DNA of 64,000 nt, taken from contig JASANG010000273.1 of NCBI GenBank assembly GCA_030248215.1, positions 320,001-384,000 on the forward strand, read 5' to 3'. This DNA comes from Enoplolaimus lenunculus. Taxonomy: Eukaryota > Nematoda > Enoplea > Enoplida > Thoracostomopsidae. The position numbers and the translations under genes are program-made. The notes beneath the pieces were generated by a model that was not told the origin of the DNA, made no database searches, and saw only the letters and a list, made by a program, of their open reading frames with translations. Of the stretch, positions 13,758-25,600 are shown piece after piece. Within the stretch, counting starts at the first letter, position 1, and each line of letters opens with the position of its first letter.

Positions 13758-14199
13758 GTTGTTGTTTTAAAACGAATGTAAATAAGTCAGCCTCTCTACG
13801 AGATGATTTATAGTTTATTGGGGGCCAATAGAATGCAGCTACGCTGTTATGACACAAAATTCTGTGCTTGGAAATTGAAAGGTGTGTAATATTAGCATAA
13901 TTCCGTAATCTGCTGCTTACAGTGTTTGCAAGTAAAAGCTTATAGAATTTTAGGATATACGTGTACAGTTCTGGTATAAATATATTATTGCACAACTGTG
14001 ATTATAGTCTTGAAATGGAATAATTATTACATACATATCAATGTAACTCATTGTACTTAGTAGCAATTTTAGTTGCGGGTATTTGAAAAGTTGAAACCCG
14101 TACCAGAAAATGACGCATGACCAGGGGTGCAGCAGGTTATCTAAAACAGTGGGGTGGGTGTATTGCGAGTTGTTACATATACACTAAGTTTTCAATGCT

Positions 14200-14370
14200 T
14201 TGTCTCACGCTCAGGGTCGTAGTCCGCTCCCTTGTGGGACACAATTTTTAGAGGGGCATGCATGAATTTTTACATGCCTTACAAGCGATGTTGAAACTTT
14301 TCTAGGTGTGCAGAGTTTTTTCGAAGGGGGGGGCTGAGCCCCTCTGGCGACGTGCCCGCTCAGCTGCTTC
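14200..14370 (+). repeat. Short dispersed element, GTAGCCAG family (copy 1)
   Basis: Shares the order gtagtcc-gctc, gtgggac, gaggggcat, tttttacatgccttacaagc, gttgaaa-ttttcta and cccctctggcgacg with copies near 37.8, 42.4 and 42.85 kb. It is non-coding, with GC-rich ends that are roughly inverted. Confidence 0.55.
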
Positions 14371-14893
14371 GAAAACGGATATGATTTACGGTTTCGGATA
14401 CTGTTCGAATTTCCTGAATACGTAAGAAGACGGTCATAAATCACAACAACAAAATCGTTCAATTAGGCGACGAATGGGTTTCAAAATTTGCCGATACAGT
14501 ATTAAGCTATATAAACAAATATGTAACGACGTAATTAGCGGTCCGCATTTTAGGGGTCGAACACCATTTGCGAATTTTTTCCAGTGGTTTTTAGATACTT
14601 TTGCAGGTGGTAACACAGGCCATAGCCAGCTGTTCAAATTCTTGGTTTCGCCGATGTCTACATGTACGCTTAGAGCTGCATACGCATGCTATGCTTGCTT
14701 CCATCGAATCTATGTGCAAAATCACCTCGAGTATTGACAATCTTTGTGTAGTATGGCTACGTTTGAGTTTAGTTGTACCGTGATGTACAAAAATACCATT
14801 ATGTGCTTATTTTAAATTTATCTCTTCGTCTGTTTAATGAACGTTGCGGTAACTTTCAGCGGTCCGTAACTTTGATGATCCAAGTTTGGGCTC

Positions 14894-15042
14894 ATGTAAA
14901 TATCAGGGGCGGAGTGTTTTTCTCCGGGACTGTAATTGAGTAAGCTTAAGCTTTAGACTAATTTTTTGCTTAGGCTTATGTATAAGCTCATTATTACGCT
15001 CAGGCTTAGGTTTGTTACGGCTCTGTTCTATACATTAGCCCA
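14894..15042 (+). mobile_element. TTAGGC-bearing MITE (copy 1)
   Basis: Starts with gtaaatatcaggggcgg, continues with ctccgggactgtaattgagt and aagcttaagcttt, then degenerate cttaggctta hexamers, and ends with ctctgttctatacattagcc. The same order recurs near 17.1, 44.95 and 54.6 kb, and inverted near 17.6 and 59.5 kb. Confidence 0.65.
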
Positions 15043-15850
15043 ATGGAAACAATTTTAATATCTCTGAAGAATAAAACCAAAAAGTTTTAGTAGGAAAATT
15101 TTAAACAATTAAAATAATATAATACCTCTAGTGGCGGTATTCAAAACTGTACGTAGAACCTATCGTCAGCGTTAGTAATAGGGGAAAGTTTAATCCAAGG
15201 ATTGTATTAAGTGGAAAGACCGTCATTTTTTGTTTCAAAAGTTACACGATCTGTGACCAAGTGGCGATTGGTGATACACACATTTGAGAATATGGACATA
15301 TAGGTCTTATAGAGCTGTAATGCAGTACTGTTTGGATTTTGTCGTAGTACAGGTGTGAGATTGTCAGCTAATACTACTTCATTATATGGCTATGCTCCAT
15401 TCTAATTGAGTTTCGGTTTGCGAATTGTAAAATAGTTATAACTGGACTTAATACTTGTAACAATAACCCTTAATTGACTAGCATGACAATCCTTTGACGA
15501 AGTATGTATTTTTGGTACCAACCCAATATCTGAAACGTTACCGAAAGTTACATGGTACGTACAGGTTACTTTGGGTTTTGCATACTACAATTGAATGTTC
15601 TAAAAACGTTATTCCGTTAATATGTTGCTTGTATATCTGTTGTTTTTGGCTTGTTGTATATTGGTACAAATTTAAGTAAGTACATATTTTAGTAATGTTA
15701 TAGATTCCTCCTACAGTTTTCAAAAGTTTCGAAGTTTTGGCACAAACTAAACTTACTTTTTGGCTTAGATTTAAGCCTGTGTAAGGAAAGTGTACAATAG
15801 CATTTTTATTTGCCTCTACTTATTTATTTTTAAATTAATTTGCACTTAGA
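15043..15850. other. Intergenic, nothing recognised
   Basis: AT-rich sequence with no supported exon, RNA gene or recognised repeat. Confidence 0.3.
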
Positions 15851-15851
15851 G

Positions 15852-16188
15852 CAGGGGTATCAGTCTCGGTCTCGACATGTCTCGGTTTTTGGCAGATCTG
15901 AGCCTTGCTTTTTTGAGTCGGTGGTTTGGAACTGAGACCAGAAGTCAAGGATTCAGCAAATGTATGGCTGTATTGGAGAAGTAAGTGATGTCTGATAAAA
16001 TTTCGCAATGAATCCGCGATTTTATTTTGAAAATTTTAATTAGTCTCAGGTGATGACCAAAAATTGAGCGAGACCGAGACTGCATTTTGTTGCGCTAACG
16101 TCTGCTAAATTTTAATTAGTCTCAGGTGATGACCAAAAATTGAGCGAGATCGAGACTGCATTTTGTTGCGCTAACGTCTGCTATAGAA
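15852..16188. repeat. GTCTCGGTCTCG-ended MITE with a ~78-bp tandem duplication at its right end
   Basis: The left end reads gcaggggtatcagtctcggt and the right end gcgagaccgagactgc, which are inverted relative to each other. The last ~78 bp (ttttaattagtctcagg through aacgtctgcta) occur twice in tandem at about 16032-16188, differing by a single base (gagaccgag against gagatcgag). This implies a recent duplication. Confidence 0.65.
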
Positions 16189-17084
16189 TCTTAGAATTGT
16201 AGTTTTTGGTTAATATGGTAATAAGATGTAGTTTTGTGAATTTTCATTATTTAAGTATATTTCAGCAAATGTATAGATTTTTAGTTGGTTGAGGATGTTT
16301 GTACATATTGTGTTGGTTGTCATGTGTATTTTGCGGAAAAGCGTATGCTTTGTAATATATACTCAATTCATGCAAAATTATACTCCTGTGAATTTAGTAC
16401 CCATGCTATAGTATTGAACGCTTTTTCACTTGCTTTAGAGTATGTTTATACTGCTATAGTTGAATGGTGATTGTAAACGGCAATATCGGTCACCAGTTGA
16501 TAAATAACTAATTTGAATACTGTTCTACATACGATTTGATGCTAAAAAACGTTTGCTTGTACGAACCAGGCTGCAACCGAACGTGAAAAAAACCCGGAGT
16601 CGGAAGTAAACAAATTTTGCCGGTCCCGGAGATAAAGCAAAAAATTTCGTTTATATAGAAATGTTGTTGAATTTGGTTAATATATATTAACAATTATTAA
16701 TAGTGTCCGAAAATTTGATTTTGGGCTTTCTTTGAGAAATTTCAGCTATTACAGGTTCAAAAATTGCAAGCAAAAGTTTAAGTCGCCGAAAGGTACACCC
16801 GAACCGAAGTTGGTGCTTTAACTTTCGGTCGTTCCTTTCATGATTGCAACTCGATAAGTTTAAATTTGCATTCGCTTTTCGAAGGGTTTTGGTTCTCTCC
16901 GTCCTGAACAATAAATCATAAAGTCTTGTTGTCAACTGGAATAAAAATGTGTTGTAGTTTAAAAAACATGTGTATACATGATTCAATTTGCAAAAATTTC
17001 TATCCAATAAATGAATATTTCTTGTAGTGATGAGCATCTATCTATGTATTTTATTAAGACCAGTCGCGCATGGAGATAATAGAT

Positions 17085-17215
17085 ATTGGCCCATGCATAG
17101 AACAGGGACGGATCGTTTTCCAGAGGGACAATAATAGAGTCAGTTCAAGCTTTAGGCTAATTTTTTGCTTAGGCTTAGGCTCAGGAATAGGCTCATCCAT
17201 ACTGGTTACGAAAAT
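17085..17215 (+). mobile_element. TTAGGC-bearing MITE (copy 2)
   Basis: Contains ggcccatgcatagaacaggg, gagggacaataatagagt, aagctttaggctaatttttt and gcttaggcttaggctcagg. The components match copy 1 but the ends are rearranged. Confidence 0.55.
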
Positions 17216-17605
17216 ATTTGTGGATGGTAGCCATCGAATTTGCATCAGTACTTCCGTAACGCTATAATGCGCGAGCTCCGCACGTGCAACGTCGCTACAC
17301 TTCACTGTACTTATATGATGAATATTAAAATCCCTTACAAACTGGAATTCATACTAAAGCTTACTTCGCACGCGTCAATGCAGGGATCTTGAATTAAATT
17401 ATAATATCAAACTTGTTTGGCCTAAGTTAGTTTCAGGTGCGTCTCATTTTTCCGCGGGACAGCAAAAGTACCGGCGAGCAGCATTTGCTACATCGTTTGT
17501 GCATAAGTGTACTTTATTATTTGTGGCTTGGTTAGCAAGATTTCTTAGTACGGGAGACTTGGAGGGACGGCAACCCCGTATCCTGCTTAGGGTTCGTCCA
17601 AGTGT

Positions 17606-17775
17606 GGCCAATGTATAGAACAGCGACGGTTTATAAGCATAGTCCTAAGCCTAAGGGTAAGAATTAGCATATTCCTAAACCTAAGCCTAAGCCAAGCAAA
17701 AAAATTAGTCCAAAGCTAAGCTTACTCTATTCCAGTCCCACAGAAAAACGTTCCGCCCCTCATCTTTACACGAGC
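17606..17775 (-). mobile_element. TTAGGC-bearing MITE (copy 3, inverted)
   Basis: Reads ggccaatgtatagaacagcg at its left and gttccgcccctcatctttac at its right, the reverse complement of the family order. Inside are cctaagcctaag repeats. It preserves the best-looking pair of family ends in the window. Confidence 0.7.
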
Positions 17776-18009
17776 CAAAGTGCGGAACACATTTTATTGC
17801 AAGGGCGTCTACACGAGGAATTGGTGGGTCGTTCCCCTCTCATTTGGCTGGAACCGTATACTCCCACATAGACTCGGGCCAGACACTGTGATTAAAAATT
17901 GATTTTTGGATTCATGCCGCATCCCCTCGTTAAGAAGTTTTCAACTCTACCAAACGTGTTTTGAACGAATAAAATTCGTACGTTATAAATTTTGCACAAT
18001 ATGAAAAGA

Positions 18010-18450
18010 ATTTGATTTGTGTCCCAGTGTCCCGTTTTTCCAGCGAAAGTTTGCGGTTGCCCCGTTTTCCCTGCGAAGATTTGCAGCTGTCCCGTTTCCC
18101 CATTTGCCAGAAACACGCCTGTCCCATTTTCCAGTTTTCCCAACGATATTGCAGCTGTCCCGTTTTTTTCATTTGCCCGAATCATACCTGTCCCGTTTTC
18201 CCATCAAAAAATTGCAGCTGTACTGTTTTCTCATTTGCCCTAAACAATCTGGCCCGCAGCAATATACCCAGCGTGAAATGTTTTGCTGGGTTGGTCGGGA
18301 CAACTTCAAACCTGTTTTTTCTGGGTCGGTCGGGACAGCCGGGACAGCTTCGAAGCAATGTTTTTGTTGGGTCGGTCGGGACAGCCCTGGCAGCTTCGAG
18401 CCTATATTTTTGCCGGGTCAGTCGGGACAGCCAGGACAGTGTGGACCTGG
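18010..18450. repeat. Minisatellite array of ctgtcccgtttt / gggacagcc units in two orientations
   Basis: From about 18025 to 18230, units of roughly 35-45 bp carry ctgtcccgttttcc-catttgcc. From about 18280 to 18440 the orientation flips to ctgggtcggtcgggacagcc-gggacagcttcgagc units. Open frames in several registers are by-products. It lies beside the larger fold-back element. Confidence 0.75.
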
Positions 18451-18499
18451 CCGATGTATATATAGAACACTTTCACAAAAACGTTTTCTTTTATTGCGT

Positions 18500-18770
18500 T
18501 TTCAAGGGGGCTGTCGACCCCAAACCCCCACACAAAGCAATTCATAATTTGAGCAAAATTTTTGACGTTGTCTTTGCAGCTTAAGTGTGAGAACCGCTTA
18601 GTGTGGGTGCTTGGGGGCGGCAGCCCCCTCAGAACGTAATTTACAAGTTACCTATATAGAGGATGGAAGGTTTTATCTCGGGAAGTTGTCTTTTATTGTG
18701 TTCTCAAAGGGGTTGTGCCCCTTCAAACAGCCCCCCTCCCGCCACACTAGGCAATTTACGTATATGTTGA
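18500..18770 (+). repeat. Direct repeat pair with ggggctg-ccccaaac cores
   Basis: The segments ttttcttttattgcgttttc (from about 18484) and gtcttttattgtgttctcaa (from about 18700) begin a diverged ~65-bp direct repeat about 215 bp apart. Each contains a gggg-ctgt-cccc-aaacccccc region. Confidence 0.5.
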
Positions 18771-19019
18771 AATTGCATTAAACACTGTTATTGTGCATCA
18801 AATACATTTCAAACAGCTCAGCCTTAAAAATGATACCACAAATAGCGAATTCTGACCAATGGCGTTGTCAGGATTTGGTTTCCGGAACGTAGCCTACTCA
18901 AAATATCATTCAAAATTTAAATTATATGAGCAACGTAAAATAAAATTACGGTTAATATGTGTTAAATTAGTACAAACAGACTATTTCACCCGACCCGTAA
19001 AGTGAGAGGTCACCAAAAT

Positions 19020-20830
19020 TTTATAATCCCAAAGTCTCGTTTGCACGGATAATATATATCCGAATTTCCCAAAATCCCAATTTCTCGGATAATATCCCAA
19101 TTTCCCAAAATCTCGAGCGAAAACGCTGCGTCCAAAACAGCAATTTCCCGGGTAATATCAAAATTTCAAAAAATCCCAAGCGAAAAACGCTGTGCCCAAA
19201 ATCGCAATTTCTCGGGTAATATCGAAAATTCCCAAAATACCAATTGCCCGTGTAATACTCAATTTCCCAAATATTTTTGTTACGTGGTTCGAAACAACTG
19301 GCACAGCTTAAAGCCCATGTTTTCGCTGAGTTGGTCGAAACAACTTCAAGCCTATGTTTTCGCTGGGCCGGTATATATAGCGGAACAACGTCGAAGCATA
19401 TGTTTCCTGAAACAGAGCTGGCCGGAGTCCCATCAAAAATATACTTAAACACTACTGTACCGGCAAAATATATGCTACGAACGAACCTATTCCAATATTT
19501 TGCTTAAATGTTTATATATATAGATGAGCATTTCTAGTGCATTAATTTATTAACTAAATGCTAAATAAAAACATTCTCCAAACACCAAAATCGTTCGACA
19601 TTCGTTGTTTGTACAGGTTGTATTAGGTAAAGGGCCCATGTTACTTTAAGGGGCGTCCAGGTTTCTGGAGGGTTTATAAAAGAGTAGTAGGTTTAGATTC
19701 TATATACTTTTTTGCTTAGACTTAGGCTTAGGAACACATCCTTGCAACGATTAGGCTTAGGCTTAGGAATATGCTTAATCTACTGTTTACGCCCCTAAAA
19801 GTAACATTCGCCAAGTAAAGTATCATTTTTTATTAGTATCGGCACATATAGCAAAATTAATGTTTTTCTTGGTAACCCCAAAGTACTATTTTTATCTTGT
19901 AAATGTTGGTTGAATTGATTACACGTCAACAGTCAACACAGAAAGTGACAGATTTACTCAGCCTGAAAAAATTACAAAGAAGTTACGTTTTTTTGCAAAT
20001 CGGGGTTGCAGTTGTACAATCGGAGGTCTGCATAAAGGCTTCTGCAGAAAATTGACCAGCTCCTGTTCAGGGAAAAGGTTTGCCGGAGGTTCAGGCAATT
20101 TGGGTAGATGCTTCAAAACAAACTTGCGATGAATTGATAAACACCAATTATATTTTTATTGACTAAAATTTTACAAACTGTGGTGCCGGCTCCGGTGTGT
20201 CTTCACCTTTGCTTGCGCACTGCTTACTGCTTGTCTTCGCCACATCGTCGCAAACAGGAATGGTAGATCACTGCTATTTATATTTTGCAAAAATATATCT
20301 AAAACAAGCGGATCACGACTGGATCACAAAAATTTCTTTAACTCTACACTATACTTACAGGTTCAGGTACACTGTATAACGCAAGTGAACTGCAAGCTGT
20401 CCCGGATGTCCCGACCGACCCATCAAAACCATAGGTTCCAAGTTGACCCGGCTGGCCCGACTGACCCATTGAAAACACACATCGAAGCTGTCCCAGCTGC
20501 CCGCCCGACCCAGCAACAAAATAAGCTCAAAGCTGTCCTGGCTGTCCCAACCAACCAGCAAAAACATAGAATTGAAGCTGTCCCGTCTATCCCGCCCGAC
20601 CCAGCAAAAACATAGGCTCGAAGCTGTGCTGGCGGTCACGCGTAATGCTGCAAAATCCTAGACTCGAAGTTGTCTTGGCGGTCTCGCTCGATCCAGCTCA
20701 AAACTGTCTTGACTGTCCCGCCGACCCAGCAACAGCATAGGCTCGAAGCTGTCCCTCCGTCCCAGCACAAATATATGGGCAAAAGTGGTGGCTTGTTGCT
20801 GTCCCGAGGGAAAACGGGACGCCCCTCAGA
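19020..20830 (+). mobile_element. Fold-back element with minisatellite arms (copy 1)
   Basis: Structure from left to right: a minisatellite of atttcccaaaatcccaattt-type units (19020-19270); an arm with gctgagttggtcgaaacaac units; a centre of about 800 bp (19400-20390); and a right arm of opposite-orientation units (gctgtcccgg-gacc-gacccagc, 20390-20760). The centre contains ctgcagaaaattgacc-agctcctg and tttgcttgcgcactgcttac. The same order in reverse complement occurs at 35530-37300. No transposase was seen. Open frames in the arms are repeat by-products. Confidence 0.65.
19630..19812 (+). mobile_element. TTAGGC-type MITE nested in fold-back element copy 1
   Basis: Bounded by catgttactttaaggggcg on the left and cgcccctaaaagtaacatt on the right, an inverted pair. 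It has internal cttaggcttaggaat words. The other fold-back copy lacks this segment at the corresponding place, so it is a later insertion. Confidence 0.6.
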
Positions 20831-21094
20831 AAAGCGTATTCAAGGCAAAAATTGCGAGTAAAACGCGTGAATGTTTCTTTGCAGCTCAAACTTACACCAT
20901 GAATTCACGAATGAATAGCCTTGCAAATTGAAAATATAAATACGCTGTTTGATATTTATATATTGCAGTCGTTTGCAATTTGTAGAAAATTCATGCTGAT
21001 ACTCAGAATAATAATGACGTTTGAACAACATAAATTTACTAGACTTCACTTTCAGTCATACGAAAGAACGATAGCAAAATAAAAATACATTAAT

Positions 21095-21420
21095 ACTTGG
21101 AGCAAACGGATATTGAAGTATAAAACCTTCAAAGATGTTTTATTATTCTTCCACGCGATTGAGGCGGGCAAATATTCACCGATCTTTCTAAAATTTTAAA
21201 CAAAAAATGGCGGATGCATAGGAACTTTTCAAATTTTGGATAAATTTCGTAATTTCTATATAATTTCGAAGAATTGCAGCATATCCGCAATGACAAATTT
21301 CATGATACATAAGTGATTTTAGTTATAATTTTGGACGTAAAATAGCAGAATTTCAGTTATTTCTATATTAACGGAAACGGACACCGATTTTATCGGAAAT
21401 CGATATCCGGTTACACTCTG
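21095..21420. mobile_element. CGGATA-ended MITE (copy 1)
   Basis: The left side reads caaacggatattgaagta. The right end reads gatatccggttacactctg. Members of the same family lie near 35.3, 49.4 and 58.7 kb. The right terminus resembles agggtgtaaccggatatc in reverse complement. Confidence 0.6.
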
Positions 21421-22685
21421 ATTATCACACAATTTAGAAATCGTGTTGAAACATTGAACGAAAATTAAGTTCGAGCTTTGAATTTTTTTGTAAGTAGAGA
21501 AACTCTGAAATGAATAGCTTGCTTTTTCGCATTTGTCAAAACGCTATTTTCTCATCAATATAAACGATATTTTCAAATCGTGCAAAATATTTTGCATTTT
21601 TAACACTATTCCTTAACTGGTAGTTAACTATATATTATTAATAATGCTTGGACAAACAAGGCATTTAAATGCATAGCAAGAGCACGACGGTTTCTGCAAC
21701 AATTTAAAAAATCTGTTGCCAAAGTTCAAAAACTGTTCGCTAACAACTGTAACGATGTTTACTTTAAGCAGTAATAAAATAAAAATTTCAAAGGTGCACT
21801 CTATTTTCAAGAAATAATTTACGAATTTTATCAGCACAATTATTGTTTTAATAAATTAAACAAAATTAAATATATAATTTAACTAAACAAGCAACAGGTT
21901 TAACACGCTGGGGCTCTCCATGGCAGAGAGGTGGGCCCCAAACTTCTGGTCTACCCACAGGTTCATGACCTCGCAGAGTTCGGGCATCATAGAAGGTCTA
22001 TGTATATACACGATAAAATTTTTTATGAGTTGAAAACTATGATTCGAATAACCACTTCTGAGTATTTAGCAGCAAAAAATGCCATTAAAACTTAAATAAT
22101 CACAGAAGGAATACTATATACTATAGTGAACGTTACAGAAAAGTATGCAATTACGTATAAAAATGCCCTAAGGTTGACCCTGAGAAATCAACCCACCCCC
22201 TCCTTATTTGAAGTAAACTCTGGGTTTCATTCAGGTTCAAACTGGGGGAAGCTTTAACAAAAAAATAGAAAGAGGGAGAGATCAACATTCCTTCGAAACC
22301 ACTGCAATCTCAACATACAATTAACATTTCAAACGGCACAGGAATTTGTGTAAAATAATAATCATCTGACCAACTGGAGGAAAATTTCCAGCTATACACT
22401 AGTCAAGTACCAAAAAACCATCTCCCACCAAAGTTTTTTGCGAGTGAACACTTATTCCCATGCAGCGAAACAATCTCAAAATAGACATTCCATCCTTGCA
22501 CGAAAATCAGACCAAACTCACTTCGGATCGGTTGAAAATTCCCCTTTTTGACCAGTCTGTCGCGAATACATTCGATCCAATTATGTCCCTATTATTTCAG
22601 ATTCCTGCTTTTCTATGTACCTATTTCTACAATCAAACGCAAGACTCGCCCAATAACAGCTCCTTACCTTTGATTTTTCCCTTCG
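21421..22685. other. Intergenic between the convergent PHD and TRIM-like genes, nothing further recognised
   Basis: AT-rich sequence with a short imperfect ggggctctcc/gtgggcccc segment near 21910-21960. No coding exon was supported. It presumably contains the 3' UTR of the minus-strand TRIM-like gene on its right. Confidence 0.3.
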
Positions 22686-25600
22686 CTAGCTCTGTTTTCG
22701 GTCACAATTCACAACACCATATACTGTCACCAAGGACGGGGGTTTAATTTGGCTGTCAGCCAACGGAAGATATCTTGAATTTGAACTATTAGTCGTTTGG
22801 CACGTTTCACCCGGGGTCTGTCGCATTGTAATCGTGGTTACCACTGAATCCCCAGAAATTTCTTTTCGTCTCGACTCAACGTCGGGGCTCACACGGCGTC
22901 GAAAACATGGATTCAACGGTGGGCCAGTGGTCAAGCTCGACATATTATGTGACTCTTCACCAGTTTCACCTTGATACCTGAACAAACTGATTGCACTTTC
23001 AGATGGTGTTGTCAAATTTGACGTCACTGAAGAATTACGTGAGCTATGGTCGTCTAACGTTGTACTCAACGAAACATCTTGAAGCTGAGGCCTAACCAAA
23101 CTAATCGTATTCGCGACTGTAGTTGTAGCTTCATTACACGCGGCCAATTTCCCATCAACACTTCCCGGTTTCCATGCCAGCCGCCCAAGCCCAGCTAACG
23201 CAGCAGCGGCATTCGAATCCAAACTCACCGAATTATGGCCGGTATAGCAGCAAATATTGTATCCGGTATTTCCGCCGTTATTGCTGCTGCCCCCTGTATA
23301 ATTATAGTTCCCGTGATGATCACGCGCTTTCTCAGGTCGGTCAAAATTATGGCTTCGCAACAAACTGTTGCCTTCGTCGCTAGTTACGCATTGTTTCGCT
23401 GGGGACCGGAACGGAAAGCCACCCACACCTGAACTACCATTTAAATTATCAAGGGATTTCTGCTGGATTGCGGTAGACAAACCTACGGGCTTCCGAACTA
23501 TCGGAACCGGGTCAGTCGATGCATTTTGCCATGGCTGAATCACAGAATGATGACTTTTGGCTCGTGAGGACGCCGTTAAATCTGCGGGTAAAATAGCTGG
23601 TTGGGGACAGTGACGGCGTATGGTGGCAGGATTGCCATCAGCGGTATAATGTCTAGTTGGTTGACGTCTCAGGTCATGTTGTGAACCGCCACCAGGACGG
23701 CACCGATCCATTGTGTAATGTCGTGTTCTGAACAGTAGCAGAAAAAAATCAGGCATCTGCTATACTCTAGTGCAGTAACAAAACTAAAACAACAAACGCC
23801 GCTTATGTTAATAGTTTTGTGCTTAATCTGCGTCTGAAATCCCGTTTTAAAGCACACTTTCAACCGTGTTTACAAATGATTGAAAGTGTTCTACTGCTAG
23901 TTACGCTATACTTTTTGAAATACTGACAGAATGTTGTGAACAGCGCATTTACCGATTAGCTGATGACTGTTGCCATAGCACTTGATTGTCGTTTAAATGT
24001 TCACAGCTTGTTGATCGCGCTGGTTGCCAATAGCCAGGATTCGCATACGGACGCAACGGCTTGACTGCGTCTGATTTTTGCGATAATGCTGTTAAAAGAG
24101 TTTCAAGTTCTTTTAACCTGCTGCCAAGTTAGACTCGTGCCAAAATATTTCACAAGTTACAATTTCAGTCAAATTTAAACATTTTCCAATCACAACAAAA
24201 ATATTTAATTTTTGAAAACAAAAAATTTAAAGCAATTTTATAGTGAAGACAAAAACAAAAATTCAAGAAATTGAAAAGGTACTAACTGTACTACTGCTGT
24301 CTTCGTCCGCTGCAGATAGCGGCTTACTCCGATTTCTCATAAACAAAACCGTATTTTTCAGTTAGATTCATCTGGAAACTTACTATGCACAAACTTAAAA
24401 TTTACGACTGGTAACAGGTGCGACACCTTTTATGAATACAGACACTGTATAAAAACAGGCACCGCTAATTTTTCCGGAATAAGACTTCACAAATTATTCC
24501 GGAGACAGTTCAGAGTTCTAAGTTACAGACTTTCACCTAAAAACACAGCAGTACATGTGGTTTCACGGTGTGCCTGCTGGGCCCTTCAAAAATGTCCTGT
24601 AGAGCGCTGATTTTTTAGCTGAATAAGTAGTGATGTGGTAGCCACCAGTTGATAATCAGGTTTAAAGACCGCTCTCCCGAAACGAATCCTGGGACCAAAA
24701 GTGTGGGTTACTTGCCTTGTTCGCAATAGCTTCTATCATCATCATCATGATCATCATTCCCATCTGGCGAAGTTGGTTCTCGACTCTCTCCACTATTTAG
24801 ACGACTACTTTGCTCTGAGTCTTCGTCCACTCCCGTTTTTGTATTAATTGCTGTTGTTGCAGTCTCGTTCAACAACTGTCGAATTTGTTGCTCTCGGGCG
24901 TTTTCGCGACTGCGTATCGCAGCAGCAATTTTCTCCAGCTCATCGCGCAACGCTTGTACTATTGGCAACTGCTCGGGTAGCTCCCGTTTTAACTCAGCGA
25001 CCATTTCTTCAGTACGTCTGAAAATAAGCTGAAATTTTCTCAAAACTAAAACAACTCAATCGCTGAAAGGGTTCGAATCACAATTTAGCCGAGCGCAGAT
25101 TCTCTAACAGAGTTTTTTCGTTAACTATCGGTGAAATGTGAACGAAACAATTTTGAACCTTTAAAATTTTTTCCTGCATTAAATAAAACGCATACGAACT
25201 GCGTGTGGCAGCTTTTGACCAATAAAATGATGTGGTTAATGTCGCCAACGGCATTCACATAACCTGGCAGAAAAGTTACTCAAGTTATAGTTAGCTAATG
25301 ATAGGTGCAACAGGCATTCATGAATTATTAACGAAACTACGTGTTTTGTGCTATGTTTGTATACGCAGCAGTTCAAATCGTCTAGGCTGAAGATCACAGG
25401 GTCCACAAACGAGTGAGGTACACTAAATAAGTTCGAAGACCTGAGTTACAAATTGATCATAAATGCAGCACAGAACTAAGAAAACGAGAGCAATAAATCT
25501 TTAGCTTGACTAGCATTACGGCTGAAATCACTCAGAGAAAATGTAAAACCTTAAATATTCGTACTTCTAACCAAATTATTGGTATATGTATGCTATATAT

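Noticed and set aside
18012-18584. Overlapping frames of 60-190 residues rich in GRSGQPGQ or RFPICQ
   Set aside because: By-products of the minisatellite arms; several registers are open at once, as expected for a tandem repeat.
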